From NCBI GenBank assembly GCA_003219115.1, contig QHPN01000220.1:1-9054 (forward strand): a stretch of 9,054 bases of DNA, given 5' to 3'. The notes beneath the pieces were generated by a model, which saw only the letters and a program-made list of their open reading frames with translations, made no database searches and was not told the origin of the DNA. Shown here piece by piece: positions 6,728 to 9,054 of the stretch. Within the stretch, counting starts at the first letter, position 1; each line of letters starts with the position of its first letter. The stretch comes from Verrucomicrobiota bacterium. GTDB lineage: Bacteria; Verrucomicrobiota; Verrucomicrobiia; Chthoniobacterales; UBA10450. The position numbers were made by a program, and so were the translations under genes.

Positions 6728-7321
6728 ATGATTGAATTTTGCCGTGTCTCACCCGCCTTCGTCGTATGGTATACTTACGATCCAACCGTCAAGGCAGATC
6801 TCTTTTCCACTGCCTTTTCAGCAAGAAACGAGCTTACCCTTGTCGATCCAATCGCTTTGCCTGCCCCATACTGCACCGAACTCGATTCCCTCGGACGCGT
6901 CGCCAATATCGTTGTCACGAATGCGAATCATTTGCGCGACACACTGAAGTTTGCACGGACCTACTCCCCTTCCATTTTTGCCCCGTCCGAGTTGAACGCA
7001 GAATTAACCCACAACCACACCTTGTCCGATAGTCTTCAGGTCGGACCGTTCCGCGCCATCAAAATCGATGGCGCCGCGGACGGCGAGTTCGCGCTTTATC
7101 ATACGGACGATGGCGGCACACTGATCGTTGGCGATGCGCTCATCAATTTTGAACCTCATGGCTTTGACCTTTTGCCCCAAAAATATTGCACCAACCAAAA
7201 ACGAATGATCCGTTCATTGCGCCGCCTTCTCGATTTCGATTTCAATCGCATTTTTTTCGCGCATGGAAATCCGATCGTGACTCGTGCACGCGAGAGGCTT
7301 GCCTCATTACTTCCTTCATGA
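6728..7321 (+). CDS. Degenerate metallo-beta-lactamase-fold protein
   Basis: A 197-residue protein that I assign to the MBL-fold superfamily from its order of landmarks: the loop IVVTNANHLRDT (61-72) where the zinc motif HxHxDH would be, the strand TLIVGDALIN (131-140) with the bridging-type Asp136, and the late RIFFAHGNPI (174-183) with His179. The first-loop histidines are replaced by Asn and the DH pair is absent. It therefore cannot bind two metals in the normal way and may be a single-metal or non-catalytic member. There is no signal peptide. The stop overlaps the start of the ubiA gene (ATGA), so the two are translationally coupled and may serve the same pathway. Its substrate is unknown. 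Confidence 0.65.
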   Translation: MIEFCRVSPAFVVWYTYDPTVKADLFSTAFSARNELTLVDPIALPAPYCTELDSLGRVANIVVTNANHLRDTLKFARTYSPSIFAPSELNAELTHNHTLSDSLQVGPFRAIKIDGAADGEFALYHTDDGGTLIVGDALINFEPHGFDLLPQKYCTNQKRMIRSLRRLLDFDFNRIFFAHGNPIVTRARERLASLLPS

Positions 7322-8195
7322 ACGAGCAGGAAGTGCTGCATAATTTCGCAGTGGCTCAAAATCGCGGCAGCGCGTTCGCACGCTTCCTTCGGCTGATCCG
7401 GTTTTCTCACACGATTTTTGCGCTGCCTTTCGCGCTCGCGGCGCTGGTTGTGGCGGCGAATGGAGGACCCAGCCTCAGGATCTTGCTGTTGGCGTTGGCA
7501 TGCATGGTCACCGCCCGAACTGCGGCGATGCTCTTCAACCGTTTCGTCGATTGGGAAATCGACCAGCGCAATCCGAGAACGGCGACCCGGCATCTTCCGT
7601 CGTGTTAATTTCGCTCGTTCTTAGCAGCGCGTTGTTTGTTTTCTTTGCGGCAAACATCAATCGCCTCACTTTCGTACTTTCACCCGTCGCACTCGGTATC
7701 ATTTTTTTCTACTCGCTCACCAAACATTTTACTGACGCGACGCATTTTTTTCTTGGCTTCGCACTTGGTATTGCGCCGGTCGCCGCCTGGATTGCACAAA
7801 CCGGTCGCGTGCAATTACCGCCGCTAATTCTTGCCTTCGGCGTCGTCTGCTGGGTCAGCGGGTTTGATTTGATTTACGCGACGCAAGATTACGATTTCGA
7901 CCGGCGAGAGGGTTTGCATTCGCTTGTCGTGCGGCTCGGTCTGGCCGCCACCCTCCGGATCGCTCAAGGTCTCCATTTCTTAATGCTGATCGCACTGATT
8001 GGTTTCGGGATAGTCGCGACGCTCGGTGCAGTTTACTTCGCCGGGATGATTCCAATCGCAGTGACGCTCATCTATGAGCACCGCAGCGCTCGCGCTCTCG
8101 ACGATGTTGCTTCGATCAACCGCGCCTTTTTCAATTCGAATGCATTTGTGAGTGCGGTCTTTCTCGCTGCGGTGTGCGCAGACCGCATGCTGTAG
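7318..8195 (+). pseudogene. ubiA: UbiA-family prenyltransferase (MqnP/4-hydroxybenzoate polyprenyltransferase type), frameshifted
   Basis: UbiA enzymes are multi-pass membrane proteins that attach a polyprenyl chain to an aromatic ring in quinone synthesis. The first 96 codons (7318-7605) give IRFSHTIFALPFALAALV and the first Asp-rich motif NRFVDWEIDQRNPRT (74-88), then RHLPSC and TAA. The rest of the protein continues in another frame from about 7602: VVLISLVLSSALFVFFAANINRL, the loop YSLTKHFTDATHFFLG, and the second Asp-rich motif DLIYATQDYDFDRREG. It ends at TAG 8193-8195. Homologues read RHLPSG followed by several residues before the next helix, so I infer that a short segment of length 3n+1 nt is missing near 7600. 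The NR (not ND) form of motif 1 and the FSHTIFALPFAL start suit MqnP of the futalosine menaquinone route, but this is not proven. It is coupled to the upstream MBL gene. Confidence 0.82.
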
Positions 8196-8263
8196 CCGCA
8201 ATCGCCGGCCGCGGGTTTCTGCTATTGCAATCGCTCAGCCACGGCCGACGAGCGGCGGCTACA
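8191..8263. repeat. 73-bp palindromic repeat between ubiA and rpiB
   Basis: Terminal inverted repeats are perfect over 9 bp: TGTAGCCGC at 8191-8199 and GCGGCTACA at 8255-8263. A second inner pair, CGGCCGCGG (8206-8214) and CCACGGCCG (8239-8247), matches at 8 of 9 positions. GCAATCGC occurs twice in direct orientation (8198 and 8227). The TAG at its start is the stop codon of ubiA, and its end is 6 nt from the rpiB stop on the other strand. It could act as a bidirectional hairpin terminator for the convergent pair, though no T tract flanks it. Its left end resembles the repeat inside rarA. Confidence 0.8.
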
Positions 8264-8269
8264 AAGTGC

Positions 8270-8745
8270 TCACATCGCGTTTAGCATCGCCACGCGCGCC
8301 TCGTGTCGTCCGCCTTCGAAGTCTGTCGTCAACCACGTCCGCACAATCTCCAGCGCGAGACTTTCTTCGATCAATCGTTCGCCGAGCGAGAGCACGTTGG
8401 CGTCGTTGTGTCGACGCGAGAGTCGCGCGCTTTCCAAACTCCAGCAGAGTGCGCAACGCACGCCATGCACCTTGTTCGCCACCATCGCTTCGCCGTTCCC
8501 CGAGCCGCCGAAAACGATTCCACGGTCGCACTCGCCTCGCGCGATCCGCCGAAAACGATTCCACGGTCGCACTCGCCTCGCACAACCGCTTCTGCTGCTG
8601 GTCGAATGAACAACGGATAATCTACTGGTGGGTCCGCTGCAAAAGTTCCGACATCTTTCACCTCATGTCCCAGTTCGCCAAGCAAGGCTTTCACCCTTTC
8701 CTTCAATTTGAAACCGGCGTGATCGGATCCGAGCGAAATTTTCAT
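8270..8745 (-). pseudogene. rpiB: Ribose-5-phosphate isomerase B, frameshifted by a 41-bp tandem duplication
   Basis: RpiB interconverts ribulose 5-phosphate and ribose 5-phosphate in the pentose phosphate pathway. From ATG 8745 the frame gives MKISLGSDHAGFKLKERVKALLGELGHEVKDVG through VVRGECDRGIVFGGS. It then goes out of frame at a duplicated segment and resumes as GECDRGIVFGGSGNGEAMVANKVHGVRCAL through RRHNDANVLSLGERLI to TGA at 8270-8272. Removing one 41-nt unit leaves 435 nt, exactly 144 codons plus stop, the normal RpiB length. In the repaired protein Asp8-His9 fit the phosphate/sugar site and GGSGNGE places a Glu (residue 72) where the E. coli type has Cys, as in mycobacterial RpiB. It starts 8 nt after the DnaJ-like stop, so the two are likely co-transcribed. 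As written, the sequence should yield no functional enzyme. Confidence 0.88.
8505..8581. repeat. Tandem duplication (36-bp copies, 41-bp period) inside rpiB
   Basis: The identical 36-bp sequence occurs at 8505-8540 and 8546-8581, separated by GCGAT. On the coding strand each copy encodes GECDRGIVFGGS but in different frames, because the period 41 is not a multiple of three. The 5-nt spacer, ATCGC on the coding strand, agrees at 3 of 5 positions with the CTCGG that follows the gene-proximal copy. It looks like a slightly altered 41-bp tandem duplication rather than two independent insertions. Copies are 100% identical, so the event is recent or artefactual. Confidence 0.92.
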
Positions 8746-8753
8746 CGCCCTGT

Positions 8754-9053
8754 TTAAGCGGATTTCTCGCTGCCGTGCAACCGCGCGAGCTGTTCCCAGA
8801 TTTCTCGCTCGCGTTCAGTTAATTTTTTGGGAAGCGCAATTTGCACTACAACATATAAATCACCGCGCTGACCTGAAACGCCGGGCAGGCCGCGCTCGCG
8901 CAAACGAAAACGCTGCCCGACTTGTGTCCCCGGCGGCAATTTCAGACGCGCGTTCCCCTCCAAAGTCGGGACAATCAGTTTATCGCCCAGCACCGCCTGC
9001 CACGGCGCGATTTTCATTTCGTGCAGGAGATCGCTACCTTCGACCGAGAAATC
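8754..9053 (-). CDS. DnaJ/CbpA-type co-chaperone, C-terminal substrate-binding domain, 5' partial
   Basis: The last 99 codons of a J-domain-protein family member whose N terminus lies beyond the right edge. The frame is open to position 9053 (DFSVEGSDLLHEMKIAPWQ), so the ATG at 9017 is internal. Landmarks of C-terminal domain II are PWQAVLGDKLIVPTLEGNARLKLPPGTQVGQRFRLRERGLP, then GQRGDLYVVVQIALPKKLTEREREIWEQLA. Such proteins deliver unfolded clients to DnaK. The J domain and any zinc-finger region are not visible. DnaJ and the zinc-finger-less CbpA/DnaJ-like type cannot be separated; the short tail after the domain leans towards the CbpA type. rpiB follows after 8 nt. Confidence 0.88.
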   Translation of the reverse strand, partial: DFSVEGSDLLHEMKIAPWQAVLGDKLIVPTLEGNARLKLPPGTQVGQRFRLRERGLPGVSGQRGDLYVVVQIALPKKLTEREREIWEQLARLHGSEKSA

Positions 9054-9054
9054 A

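Noticed and set aside
8505..8581. Two-copy direct repeat as a CRISPR array
   Set aside because: The spacer is only 5 nt, there are only two copies, and each copy is plain rpiB coding sequence.
8152..8757. Plus-strand 201-codon ORF covering the rpiB region
   Set aside because: It is Arg/Ser-rich shadow sequence across the palindrome and the rpiB duplication, with no recognisable domain.

Overview
The window looks like chromosomal DNA of a free-living Gram-negative-type bacterium. A soil Verrucomicrobiota lineage (Chthoniobacterales or Udaeobacter-like) is my best guess. This rests on the gene content (Lhr-like helicase, a UbiA-family prenyltransferase paired with a degenerate MBL protein, GspF/PilC), on weak ribosome-binding sites, and on palindromic repeats of the TGTAGCCG type. 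No 16S gene or other taxonomic marker is present, so this is inference only.

Layout. Positions 2-5370 (+) hold a tightly packed gene string: rarA (5' end outside the window), a small lipoprotein gene, a large Lhr-like DEXH helicase and a class I methyltransferase. Spacing is 5 nt, then overlaps of 47 nt and 4 nt, which suggests one operon with a DNA-repair flavour. Facing it on the minus strand is a GspF/PilC gene (5410-6591) with a good intrinsic terminator whose hairpin lies inside the 3' end of the methyltransferase ORF. A 111-nt AT-rich gap (6617-6727) separates gspF from a divergent + strand pair: an MBL-like protein and a UbiA/MqnP-type prenyltransferase joined by an ATGA overlap. On the minus strand at the right edge, a DnaJ/CbpA C-terminal fragment is followed 8 nt later by rpiB. 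ubiA and rpiB converge on a palindromic repeat.

Two things go beyond ordinary annotation. First, there are palindromic elements. An 87-bp element with 10-bp terminal inverted repeats sits in frame inside the helicase gene and adds about 27-29 residues between motifs II and III. A second sits in frame inside rarA. A third, whose first bases resemble the rarA one, lies at the 3' end of ubiA and supplies its stop codon. They behave like coding-sequence-tolerated mobile palindromes, similar in principle to Rickettsia palindromic elements.

Second, three genes are broken by short indels. rpiB carries a 41-bp tandem duplication; removing one unit restores a perfect 144-residue protein. gspF appears to have lost 20 bp between two 7-bp direct repeats at its 5' end. 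ubiA is frameshifted just after the first Asp-rich motif. RarA also lacks its usual C-terminal tail. Either this genome accumulates short-repeat-mediated indels, or the assembly is faulty here; read mapping would decide.
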